Shown: piece by piece, positions 25,407 to 33,666 of the stretch
Layout: every line of letters begins with the position of its first letter
How positions within the stretch are numbered: the stretch's first letter is position 1
Assembly: GCA_030758115.1 (NCBI GenBank)
Contig: JANREX010000026.1
Span: 47,416 to 111,415 of the forward strand
Origin: Paracoccaceae bacterium
Lineage (GTDB): Bacteria > Pseudomonadota > Alphaproteobacteria > Rhodobacterales > Rhodobacteraceae
Direction: 5' to 3'
DNA length: 64,000 nt
Position numbers and translations under genes: made by a program
The notes under the pieces: generated by a model
Seen by the model: only the letters and a program-made list of their open reading frames with translations
Databases searched by the model: none
What the model was told of the DNA's origin: nothing

Positions 25407-28188
25407 TCCGGCACTTGCTTCGACCGCGCTGAACCTTCGCACTGCACCGGACGATCTGATCTGTCCTGCCGCGTCGATTTTCGATGCGACTGCTGTTGCA
25501 CGGGCGCTGGCCGATGCCACGGCAGGGCTTGCGCCCGGCCAGATCCGCGCGGCGGTCGTCCCGATCCTGTCGCAGGCTTTGCAGCAAGGACGCGCCGCGA
25601 TCGCCGAGGCATTTGCAGCGCGCCCCTTCGATGCGCGCCCCGTTACCCGTTCCTACTGCTGGCTGACCGATTGCATCGTGGCCAGCGCACATGATGTGGC
25701 GATCCGTCTGGTGCATCCGCAAACATCCGCAACCGATGGCGAGCGCCTGGCGATGATCGCGGTCGGCGGCTATGGCCGAGGCGAGATGGCGCCGCAATCG
25801 GATGTGGACCTTCTGTTTCTGAGCCAGACGCGGATCTCGCCCTGGGCGGAAGCCGTGATCGAGACCATGCTCTATATCCTGTGGGATCTGCGCCTGAAGG
25901 TGGGCCATGCCAGCCGCACCTTGAAGGACTGCCTGCGGCTGGGGGCCGAGGATTTCACGATCCGCACCGCCTTGCTGGAACATCGCTACCTGGCCGGTGA
26001 CGCGGCCCTTGCAGAGCAGCTTGACCGCCGCCTGAAGAACGAACTTTTCAAGGGCACGGCGCGGGAATTCATCGAGGCGAAGCTGGCGGAACGCGAGTCG
26101 CGCCACGAAAAGCAGGGCGGCCAGCGTTACATGGTCGAACCCAACGTGAAGGAAGGCAAGGGCGGCCTGCGCGACCTGCAATCGCTGTTCTGGATCGCCA
26201 AGTATCTGCATGGCGTCCAGAACCCCGCAGAGCTGGTGCGCATCAAGATGTTCCGCCCCGAGGAATTCGCAACCTTCCAGAAGGCCGAGAATTTCCTCTG
26301 GGCCGTGCGCTGCCATCTGCACCTGATCACCGGGCGCCCCGCCGATCAGCTGACTTTTGACCTTCAGGTCCAGGTGGCTGAACGCATGGGCTATGTCGAC
26401 AAGGGCGGGCGCCGCGCGGTCGAACATTTCATGCAGGATTACTTCCGCCACGCGACATCCGTGGGCGATCTGACACGGATCTTCCTGACCAAGCTGGAAG
26501 CCCTGCATGTGAAGTCGGGCCCCCTGCTCGAGCGGATTTTCCGCCGCTCGCCCAAGGTCAAACCGGGCTACCAGGTCATCCACAACAGGCTGGCGATCGA
26601 GAACGAGGCGAAGTTTCTCGAAGACAAGGTGAACATGCTGCGCCTGTTCGAAGAGGCGTTGCGCACAGGCATGCTGATCCACCCGGATGCCATGCGTCTG
26701 GTGACCGCGAACCTGCACCTGATCGATGACGATCTGCGCACCACCCGCGAGGCGCAGCAGATCTTCATTGACCTGCTGCTGAAACACGGCAACCCCGAGC
26801 GCGCCCTGCGCCGCATGAACGAGCTGGGGATGCTGGCGGCCTTCATCCCCGAGTTCGAGCCCATCGTGGCGATGATGCAGTTCAACATGTATCACAGCTA
26901 CACGGTGGACGAGCATACGATCCAGTGCATCAGCAACCTGGCCCAGATCGAACGGGGCGAACTGGTCGAGGAACTGCCTGTCGCCTCGGGGATCCTGCGC
27001 GCGGGCGTGAACCGCAAGGTTCTCTATATCGCGCTGCTGCTGCATGACATCGGCAAGGGCCGGGCCGAGGACCATTCGGTTCTGGGTGCGCAGATCGCGC
27101 GCAAGGTGGCGCCGCGCCTTGGCCTGAACAAGGCCGATTGCGAGACGGTGGAATGGCTGGTGCGCTATCACCTGCTGATGTCCGACATGGCGCAGAAACG
27201 CGACCTGTCCGATCCCCGCACCCTGCGCGATTTCGCCAAGGCCGTGCGCACCCGCAAGCGGCTGGACCTGCTGACGGTGCTGACGGTCTGCGACATTCGC
27301 GGGGTCGGCCCCAATACCTGGAACAACTGGAAGGCCATGCTGATCCGGCAACTCCACCGCGAGACGACACGCGCGCTGGAACACGGGCTTGAGGATCTCA
27401 ATCGCGAGCATCGCGGCGCCGAGGCGAAGGCCGCGTTGCGCGATGCCCTCAAGGGCTGGGACAGCGCGACACTCAAGACCGAGCTGGGCCGGCACTATCC
27501 GCCCTACTGGCAGGGTCTGGATACCCGCACGCAGGTGGTCTTTGCCAATATGCTGCGCGACCTGCCTGACGACGAAATCCGGATCGACCTTGTCCCGGAC
27601 GAGGATCGCGATGCGACCCGCGCCTGTTTTGCCCTGTCGGATCATCCGGGCATCTTCTCGCGGCTGGCGGGGGCGCTGGCGCTGGTGGGGGCAAACGTGG
27701 TCGATGCGCGCACCTATACGTCCAAGGACGGCTTCGCCACTGCGGTCTTCTGGATCCAGGACGAAAGCGGCAGCCCCTATGACGCGACCCGCCTGCCCCG
27801 CCTGCGCCAGATGATCGGAAAGACCCTCAAGGGCGAGGTGGTCACCACCGAGGCGATCAAGAGCCGCGACAAGATCAAGAAGCGCGAACGCGCCTTCCGT
27901 GTGGCCACATCCATCACCTTCGACAACGAGGGATCCGAGATCTACACGATCATCGAGGTGGATACACGTGATCGTCCCGGACTGCTGTTCGACCTGACCC
28001 GGACGCTGGCCAATGCCAATGTCTATATCGCCAGCGCCGTGATCGCGACCTATGGCGAACAGGTGGTCGATACCTTCTACGTCAAGGATATGTTCGGGCT
28101 GAAATTCCATTCCCTGTCCAAGCAGAAAGCGCTTGAACGCAAGCTGCGCGACGCGATCGAAAAGGGCGTGGAACGCGCCATCTCGTGA
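25366..28188 (+). CDS. glnD: Bifunctional PII uridylyltransferase/uridylyl-removing enzyme
   Basis: A 940-residue GlnD that senses glutamine and modifies PII proteins to control nitrogen assimilation. The nucleotidyltransferase motif GGYGRGEMAPQSDVDLLF is near residues 134-151. The UTase domain continues with VEPNVKEGKGGLRDLQ. The HD domain has LLHDIGKG near residue 560. Two ACT domains cover about residues 735-825 and 850-930 (DRPGLLFDLTRTLA). The predicted start is TTG 25366 with AGGTGG seven bases upstream, overlapping the lipoprotein gene by 41 bp; GTG 25393 is an alternative. Confidence 0.95.
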   Translation: MTLPQEPLAVPDSDPALASTALNLRTAPDDLICPAASIFDATAVARALADATAGLAPGQIRAAVVPILSQALQQGRAAIAEAFAARPFDARPVTRSYCWLTDCIVASAHDVAIRLVHPQTSATDGERLAMIAVGGYGRGEMAPQSDVDLLFLSQTRISPWAEAVIETMLYILWDLRLKVGHASRTLKDCLRLGAEDFTIRTALLEHRYLAGDAALAEQLDRRLKNELFKGTAREFIEAKLAERESRHEKQGGQRYMVEPNVKEGKGGLRDLQSLFWIAKYLHGVQNPAELVRIKMFRPEEFATFQKAENFLWAVRCHLHLITGRPADQLTFDLQVQVAERMGYVDKGGRRAVEHFMQDYFRHATSVGDLTRIFLTKLEALHVKSGPLLERIFRRSPKVKPGYQVIHNRLAIENEAKFLEDKVNMLRLFEEALRTGMLIHPDAMRLVTANLHLIDDDLRTTREAQQIFIDLLLKHGNPERALRRMNELGMLAAFIPEFEPIVAMMQFNMYHSYTVDEHTIQCISNLAQIERGELVEELPVASGILRAGVNRKVLYIALLLHDIGKGRAEDHSVLGAQIARKVAPRLGLNKADCETVEWLVRYHLLMSDMAQKRDLSDPRTLRDFAKAVRTRKRLDLLTVLTVCDIRGVGPNTWNNWKAMLIRQLHRETTRALEHGLEDLNREHRGAEAKAALRDALKGWDSATLKTELGRHYPPYWQGLDTRTQVVFANMLRDLPDDEIRIDLVPDEDRDATRACFALSDHPGIFSRLAGALALVGANVVDARTYTSKDGFATAVFWIQDESGSPYDATRLPRLRQMIGKTLKGEVVTTEAIKSRDKIKKRERAFRVATSITFDNEGSEIYTIIEVDTRDRPGLLFDLTRTLANANVYIASAVIATYGEQVVDTFYVKDMFGLKFHSLSKQKALERKLRDAIEKGVERAIS

Positions 28189-28344
28189 CATCGCGCGCGG
28201 CTGGCACCGCTTGGCCTTGCGACATGCGCCAGCCGGCCCGGCGGCAAATGCCTGCCGTTGCGCGCGCAGGATCTGCATGGCAGGGCCTTCCAACATGCAA
28301 GGGCTTGGGATACTGCAAGGCATGTGCATGAAAGGCCGCAAGCC

Positions 28345-29895
28345 ATGAAACCCATCCGCCTGATCGCCGGCTTCATGACCGTAGGGCTCTGGACCCTTGC
28401 GAGCCGGGTCCTGGGTTTCGTGCGCGATGCGATAATCCTTGCCTATCTTGGCACCGGCCCCGCCTACGAGGCTTTCGTGGTGGCCTTCCGCCTGCCCAAC
28501 ATGTTCCGCCGCTTCTTTGCCGAGGGCGCGTTCAACATGGCTTTCGTGCCGATGTTCTCGAAGAAATACGAGGCGGGCGAGGACGCGCGCGGCTTTGCCG
28601 AAAACGCCTTTTCGGGGCTTGCCTCGGTCCTGATCGTGCTGACGCTGGTGGCGCAGTTGTGCATGCCATGGCTGATCTACGGGATGGCCAGCGGCTTTGC
28701 GGGGCAGGAACAGTTCATGCTGTCGGTCGAATTCGGCCGCATCGTGTTTCCCTATATCCTCTTCATCTCGCTGGCGGCCCTGTTGTCCGGGGTGCTGAAC
28801 GCGACCGGACGCTTCGCCGCCGCCGCCGCCGCACCTGTTCTGCTGAACGTGATCCTCGTGGGGGCCATGGTCGGTGCCGCGACGCTGGGCGTGGATGTGG
28901 GCAAGGCGCTGATCTGGGGCATTCCCTTTGCCGGTATCGCGCAACTGGCGCTGGTCTGGTACGCGGCGCGCCGGGCGGGGTTCACGCTGCTGCCGCGCCG
29001 CCCGCGCTGGACGCCCGAGATGCAGCGGCTGGTGCGTATTGCGGTTCCCGCCGCGCTGGCAGGCGGTGTCGTACAGGTCAACCTGCTGGTCGGCCAGCAG
29101 GTCGCCAGCTATTTCGACCGGGCCGTCGGCTGGCTTTATGCCGCTGACCGGTTGTACCAGCTGCCGCTGGGCGTCGTCGGCATCGCCATCGGGGTGGTGC
29201 TTCTGCCCGATCTGTCGCGCAGGCTGGCCGCCAATGACGCGGCGGGGGGGCGCAACGCGCTCAGCCGCGCGGCCGAGATTTCGCTGGCCCTGACCATTCC
29301 CGCGGCCGTGGCGCTGATGGTGGTGCCGCTGCCGCTCGTCTCGGTCCTGTTCGAGCGCGGCGCCACCACCTCGGATGACAGTGCCGCCATCGCCATGGCC
29401 GTTGCGATCTATGGCCTTGGGCTGCCCGCTTTCGTGGTTCAGAAGATCCTGCAACCGCTTTATTTCGCCCGCGAGGATACGCGCAGCCCATTCCGCTATG
29501 CGATCGTGGCGATGGTGGTGAACGCCGTGCTGGCGATTGGCCTTGCCCCCGTGATCGGCTGGATCGCCTGCGCCATCGCCACCACGCTGGCCGCATGGGT
29601 GATGGTCGCGCTTCTGGCGCGCGGGACGCGCCCGATGGGCGAGGTTGCCCGCTTCGATACACGCTTTCACCTGCGGATCTGGCGGATTGTCGGCGCATCG
29701 GCCGCCATGGGCCTTGTGCTCTGGCTGGCCATGGTGGGCATGTCACCCTTCTTCGCGATGGCAGGATGGCGCTATCTTGCCCTGCTGGGGCTGATCCTGA
29801 TCGGCATGATCAGCTATTTCGGGATCGGACAGCTGATCGGTGCCTTCCGGCTGGGCGAGTTCCGCCGCGCCTTCAAGCGTGGCGGCAGCGACTGA
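28345..29895 (+). CDS. murJ: Lipid II flippase MurJ
   Basis: A 516-residue MOP-superfamily protein with about fourteen membrane helices that moves lipid II to the periplasm. Typical motifs are ASRVLGFVRDAIILAYLG and NMFRRFFAEGAFNMAFVP near the start, ALLSGVLNATGRFAA, then LYAADRLYQLPLGVVGIAIG in the centre, and RGATTSDDS in the second half. The start ATG 28345 follows a 156-bp gap after glnD; upstream in-frame codons give a non-hydrophobic extension that is not family-like. It converges on the phosphoribosyltransferase gene with 4 bp between stops. Confidence 0.95.
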   Translation: MKPIRLIAGFMTVGLWTLASRVLGFVRDAIILAYLGTGPAYEAFVVAFRLPNMFRRFFAEGAFNMAFVPMFSKKYEAGEDARGFAENAFSGLASVLIVLTLVAQLCMPWLIYGMASGFAGQEQFMLSVEFGRIVFPYILFISLAALLSGVLNATGRFAAAAAAPVLLNVILVGAMVGAATLGVDVGKALIWGIPFAGIAQLALVWYAARRAGFTLLPRRPRWTPEMQRLVRIAVPAALAGGVVQVNLLVGQQVASYFDRAVGWLYAADRLYQLPLGVVGIAIGVVLLPDLSRRLAANDAAGGRNALSRAAEISLALTIPAAVALMVVPLPLVSVLFERGATTSDDSAAIAMAVAIYGLGLPAFVVQKILQPLYFAREDTRSPFRYAIVAMVVNAVLAIGLAPVIGWIACAIATTLAAWVMVALLARGTRPMGEVARFDTRFHLRIWRIVGASAAMGLVLWLAMVGMSPFFAMAGWRYLALLGLILIGMISYFGIGQLIGAFRLGEFRRAFKRGGSD

Positions 29896-29899
29896 TCCC

Positions 29900-30541
29900 T
29901 CAGCCTGCGGCCGCCGCCAGAAGGGCAATCACCCTGTCATCATCCACCTGGTCGAAAACCGCGTAATGTGCGCCGACGGCCATGAATTGCTCGGGCCGGA
30001 GCAGGCAGATCACATCGTCGGCCAGCGGCACGAGTTCTGCCAGGGCCGCGGGCGGCGCGACAGGCACGGCCAGCACAAGGCGCGCCGGGTTCTGTCGCCT
30101 GACGGATCGCAACGCCACCCGGATCGTGGCCCCCGTGGCAATCCCGTCATCCACGATGACCGCCGTGCGCCCGCGCAGCGGGACAGGATCGCGCCCGGCC
30201 AGGTAGGCTGCCCGCCGCCGCGCGATCTCGGCCAGGGCCGGCTCGGCAAGCTTGACGATATCCAACCGGTTGTAACCGGCGTGCCGCGCAATGCCCTCGT
30301 TCACCTCAAGATCGGGGCGCGCCCCATCCACGATGGCCGCCAGCGCCACTTCGGGCTGGCCCGGCAACCCGATCTTGCGCACCATGACAAGGTCCAGCGG
30401 AGCCTTCAGGGCGCGCGCCACCTCGATCGCCACCGGCACGCCGCCCCGCGGCAGCGCCAGCACGACCGGGTCGACAAGATCAAGCTTTCCCAGGGCCTGG
30501 GCCAGTTGTCGCCCCGCATCCGTCCGATCCGCAAATCGCAT
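29900..30541 (-). CDS. Phosphoribosyltransferase family protein
   Basis: A 213-residue protein with the type I phosphoribosyltransferase signature VIVDDGIATGATIR, in which the two Asp residues and the GATGAT-like loop bind PRPP. Earlier blocks are VLALPRGGVPVAIEVARAL and VRKIGLPGQPEVALAAI. This layout matches stand-alone phosphoribosyltransferases of unknown acceptor, often annotated as putative PRTases, rather than a classic Hpt or Upp. The start ATG 30541 has GGGGAGG upstream at ideal distance. Upstream lies a copy of the GATATTT repeat, then the end of the rhomboid gene. Confidence 0.85.
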   Translation of the reverse strand: MRFADRTDAGRQLAQALGKLDLVDPVVLALPRGGVPVAIEVARALKAPLDLVMVRKIGLPGQPEVALAAIVDGARPDLEVNEGIARHAGYNRLDIVKLAEPALAEIARRRAAYLAGRDPVPLRGRTAVIVDDGIATGATIRVALRSVRRQNPARLVLAVPVAPPAALAELVPLADDVICLLRPEQFMAVGAHYAVFDQVDDDRVIALLAAAAG

Positions 30542-30614
30542 CTCGCACCTCCCCGCGCGGGCACGCTTCGCGCCAAGCTCCGCCGAAGCTGCCCTTGGGC
30601 AGTCTAGCCGATTC

Positions 30615-30658
30615 TGCTTCTTCTTGCCGCAAATATCCCCGCGCGGAGCGCATCCCGC
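30615..30658 (-). repeat. GATATTT-family dispersed repeat, short copy B
   Basis: Read on the minus strand, this 44-bp element begins GCGGGATGCGCTCC and continues through GGGGATATTTG into GGCAAGAAGAAGCA. It matches the copy at 39467-39510 at 41 of 44 positions. It begins 16 bases downstream of the rhomboid stop, in the same orientation as that gene. Confidence 0.8.
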
Positions 30659-30674
30659 CGCCGCCACGCGCGCA

Positions 30675-31379
30675 TCAGTCGTGACGCAGTCTTTCGCGCA
30701 GTCGCGCGAACCCGCCCGGGCTGACCACGAAGGACAGCGCAAAGCCGAAGACGAAACCCGACAGGTCCGCGATCCAGTCACGGCTGCCGCCGAAGAGGAT
30801 GCCGAAGATCAGCTGGATCCCCATCAGGAAGGCGATCAGCGTGAAGGCGCGGATCTGTGGCCCGCCCTCCTGCCCAAGCCTGAGCCACAGCAGATAGGTG
30901 AAGGCGCCGATCAGGCCGTAGACCCCGGGAAAGGCCCCCAGCAGCGGAATGGGCGAGCCTGCCAGCAGGCCATAGACCGCAGCCCCCCCGATCGAGGCGC
31001 CAAGAAATACCGCAAGAACGGCCCAGCCGCGAAACACTTCGCCCACGAACTTGCCCAGCGCCACCAGCATCACACCGGCAAACAGGGCATGGGTGAAATT
31101 GCCATGGATGAAAGGATAGGTGACGAAACGGGCCAGATGCTCTGCCGGCCAGCGACCATTGGCCAGCATCCACTGGAAGATCTCGGCAGAGAACGCATAG
31201 CCCTGGATCGCCCCCAGCCGCCAGCCGATGGCCTGCGGGCCGCCGATGATCCCCTGCGCGCCCAGGCTGAACAGCGCCTCGATCCCCATGACGACGGCGA
31301 ACAGCGCGATCACCACACGCGGCAGCGGGTTGACGGGGCTGGCATTGAAACCGCCCTGGTTCTGGCGTTGTGGCTGCAT
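30675..31379 (-). CDS. Rhomboid family membrane protein, predicted proteolytically inactive
   Basis: A 234-residue polytopic protein with six to seven membrane helices in the rhomboid arrangement (HGNFTHALF in helix 2 at residues 92-100; the [14 protein letters not shown] loop at 147-160; a last helix [13 protein letters not shown]). The residues needed for catalysis in E. coli GlpG appear changed: the Asn of HxxxN is Ala 101, the Ser of GxSG aligns with Pro 151, and the catalytic His aligns with Asp 205. His 92 and His 97 are kept. It may act like iRhoms, binding membrane proteins without cutting them. The start ATG 31379 has AAAGG upstream. Confidence 0.82.
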   Translation of the reverse strand: MQPQRQNQGGFNASPVNPLPRVVIALFAVVMGIEALFSLGAQGIIGGPQAIGWRLGAIQGYAFSAEIFQWMLANGRWPAEHLARFVTYPFIHGNFTHALFAGVMLVALGKFVGEVFRGWAVLAVFLGASIGGAAVYGLLAGSPIPLLGAFPGVYGLIGAFTYLLWLRLGQEGGPQIRAFTLIAFLMGIQLIFGILFGGSRDWIADLSGFVFGFALSFVVSPGGFARLRERLRHD

Positions 31380-31455
31380 GACGGACCTTTGCTTGACGGG
31401 GCACTGGGGCATGGGTAAGCCAGCCGCACCCATAAATCCAGACGGAGATGTCATC

Positions 31456-32502
31456 ATGGCGGATGCGGTCCACACGCAATCCAACCCGAACGCGGCCTTC
31501 ACCCCGCGCGTCTTCTCGGGGATCCAGCCCTCGGGCGGGCTGACCCTTGGCAACTACCTGGGCGCGATCAAGCGCTTCGTGCAGATGCAGGACAGCGGCA
31601 CGCCCACGATCTATTGCGTGGTCGATCTGCATGCCATCACCGTCTGGCAGGACCCCGCCGCGCTGCGCCGGCAGACGCGTGAACTGACGGCAGGCTACAT
31701 CGCCGCAGGTCTGGACCCGGCCAAGTCGATCCTGTTCAACCAGAGCCAGGTGCCCGAACATGCGCAGCTGGCCTGGATCTTCAACTGCGTGGCGCGCATG
31801 GGTTGGATGGGCCGGATGACCCAGTGGAAGGACAAGGCGGGCAAGAACGCCGAAAACGCCTCATTGGGGCTGTTCGCCTATCCCGCGCTGATGGCCGCCG
31901 ACATCCTGCTCTACCATGCGACCCATGTGCCCGTGGGCGAGGATCAGAAGCAGCATCTTGAACTGACCCGCGATGTGGCGGCCAAGTTCAACCACGATTA
32001 CGGCGTCGATTTCTTCCCGATCACCGAACCGGTGATCGAAGGGGCCGCCACCCGCGTCATGAGCCTGCGGGACGGGTCCAAGAAGATGTCGAAATCCGAC
32101 CCCTCGGATGCCAGCCGCATCAACATGACCGACGATGCCGACACGATCGCCAAGAAGATCCGCAAGGCCAAGACCGACCCCGAGGCGCTGCCGTCCGAAG
32201 CCGCAGGGCTGGAGGGCCGCCCGGATGCGCGAAATCTGGTGAACATCTATGCCGCCCTGTCCGACAGCACGGTGGACGCGGTGCTGCGCGATGTTGGGGG
32301 CAAGCAGTTTTCCGAGTTCAAGCCGATGCTGGCAGATCTGGCAGTTGCCAAGCTGTCGCCGATCTCGTCGGAAATGGCCCGGCTGATGCAGGACCCGGCC
32401 GAGATCGACCGTATCCTCGGACAAGGGGCCGCTCGCGCCCGCGAGATCGCAAGCCCGATCCTGCAGAAGACCTATGAGATCGTGGGCATGATCCGCAGTT
32501 GA
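31456..32502 (+). CDS. trpS: Tryptophanyl-tRNA synthetase
   Basis: A 348-residue class I synthetase. The HIGH-like motif is in [15 protein letters not shown] and the KMSKS motif is [10 protein letters not shown]. The segment VVDLHAIT and the ATP-proximal [14 protein letters not shown] are typical. The start ATG 31456 (MADAVHTQ) has GGAG ten bases upstream. The stop TGA shares one base with the start of the next membrane-protein gene (TGATG at 32500-32504), so the two are likely coupled. Confidence 0.97.
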   Translation: MADAVHTQSNPNAAFTPRVFSGIQPSGGLTLGNYLGAIKRFVQMQDSGTPTIYCVVDLHAITVWQDPAALRRQTRELTAGYIAAGLDPAKSILFNQSQVPEHAQLAWIFNCVARMGWMGRMTQWKDKAGKNAENASLGLFAYPALMAADILLYHATHVPVGEDQKQHLELTRDVAAKFNHDYGVDFFPITEPVIEGAATRVMSLRDGSKKMSKSDPSDASRINMTDDADTIAKKIRKAKTDPEALPSEAAGLEGRPDARNLVNIYAALSDSTVDAVLRDVGGKQFSEFKPMLADLAVAKLSPISSEMARLMQDPAEIDRILGQGAARAREIASPILQKTYEIVGMIRS

Positions 32503-33605
32503 TGCGCGGTGACGCGATCCGCCTGATGGCGCGGCTGGTGCTGACCGGGCTGATGATCGCGTCGCTGGTGCTGGCGGCTGTCAATATCTCGACCCTGGCG
32601 AAGGCCCCCATCGGCGGGGCCTTTGTCGCGCGCGGCACGGCGGGGCTGGCGGCCGCGACGGAACATGCGCTGGCCATTCACGCCACGCCAGAGGTCGTCG
32701 CCATGCGGCTTGAGGCCTTGCTGAGCGAGGAGCCGCGCAACTGGCTGGCGATCCAGGCGGTCGAGGCACTGGCGGCGGAACGCGCCATCCCCCTGCCCGC
32801 CGATCTGCTGGCCCGGCGCGCTGCCGCGTGGCAGGCGGATAGCGGGTTCTGGGATGGCGCAGGCAAGTGCCTGCAATGCATACGCGATGCCACGACCTGT
32901 GATCTGACGCTGTTGCTGATGTGCCGTGGCCCGATCGAGCTGTCGCCTGTCGGCGATCTGGCCGGCGTCATCCGGGGCGGGCTTGACTATATCGCCGGGC
33001 GCGATGTGGATGAGGTCGATGTGATCCTGTCGGTCGTCGGGTTGACAGCCGTGACGCTGGCGCTGTGGTCCGGTGGCAGCAGCCTGACCATCAAGGCGGG
33101 CGCCGGATTGGGCAAACTCGCCAAATCCATGAACCGTTTGCCCGATGCCCTGACCCGGCCGCTGGTCCGCGTATTCCGCGAGGGCGTGGATTGGCGCGGG
33201 ATCGGGCAGGTGCGCGGTCTGGATGATCTGGTCGGGCTGATGCGCCCTGCCGTGATGCGCCCGGCCGCCGTGATCGTCGATGACGCGGGCCGCATGGTCA
33301 GGAACACCTCGACCCTGGATGCGCTGCACCTGATGAAATACGTGGATGATCCTGCCGATCTGTCGCGGATGGCGCGCGCCGCGGATGCCTTGGGGCCGCG
33401 GATGGTGGGCACGCTCGAAGTGTTGGGCAAAAGCCGCCTGATGCGCCTGACGATGCGGATGGCCGACGAGGTCTGGTTCATCTTCGGCGGGCTGATCGGG
33501 GCGCTTGCCGCCGCGCTGGCCCTGCTCCAGTCGCTGATGTTTTCCGCCCTGTCACGCAGGCTGCACCGGGCCGCGCGGCAGCCCGATCACTCGCGCGGAG
33601 GTTGA
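32502..33605 (+). CDS. Hypothetical membrane protein
   Basis: A 367-residue protein I do not recognise. It has an N-terminal membrane helix (LVLTGLMIASLVLAAVNI), a region of about residues 30-165 that is probably periplasmic, a second hydrophobic stretch near 170-195 (VDVILSVVGLTAVTLALW) and a C-terminal helix (VWFIFGGLIGALAAALALL). Four cysteines cluster in CLQCIRDATTCDLTLLLMC at about 123-141, suggesting disulfides or a metal site. It is coupled to trpS by TGATG. The FNR-type box of phaC overlaps its stop codon. No function is assigned. Confidence 0.75.
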   Translation: MRGDAIRLMARLVLTGLMIASLVLAAVNISTLAKAPIGGAFVARGTAGLAAATEHALAIHATPEVVAMRLEALLSEEPRNWLAIQAVEALAAERAIPLPADLLARRAAAWQADSGFWDGAGKCLQCIRDATTCDLTLLLMCRGPIELSPVGDLAGVIRGGLDYIAGRDVDEVDVILSVVGLTAVTLALWSGGSSLTIKAGAGLGKLAKSMNRLPDALTRPLVRVFREGVDWRGIGQVRGLDDLVGLMRPAVMRPAAVIVDDAGRMVRNTSTLDALHLMKYVDDPADLSRMARAADALGPRMVGTLEVLGKSRLMRLTMRMADEVWFIFGGLIGALAAALALLQSLMFSALSRRLHRAARQPDHSRGG

Positions 33606-33643
33606 CGCAGGTCAATACCCACTCAGGCCAGAGCTGTTATGAT
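33602..33643 (+). promoter_or_regulatory. FNR-type box and -10 element upstream of phaC
   Basis: TTGAC GCAG GTCAA (33602-33615) is a perfect inverted repeat of the FNR/CRP-family type. A -10-like TATGAT lies at 33638-33643, placing the predicted transcription start near 33650 and the box centre at -41.5, the classic class II activator position. The leader would be 17 bases and include AAGGGG before the phaC ATG. The likely regulators are FnrL, or a Dnr/NnrR relative. This is a sequence-based prediction. Confidence 0.55.
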
Positions 33644-33666
33644 TCTTCTTTGCCAAGGGGGATCAA

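Noticed and set aside
25213..29670. Very long open frame (about 1485 codons) on the minus strand opposite glnD and murJ
   Set aside because: It is rich in His, Arg, Gln and Gly without any recognisable domain, and lies exactly opposite well-conserved genes. It is a high-GC shadow frame.
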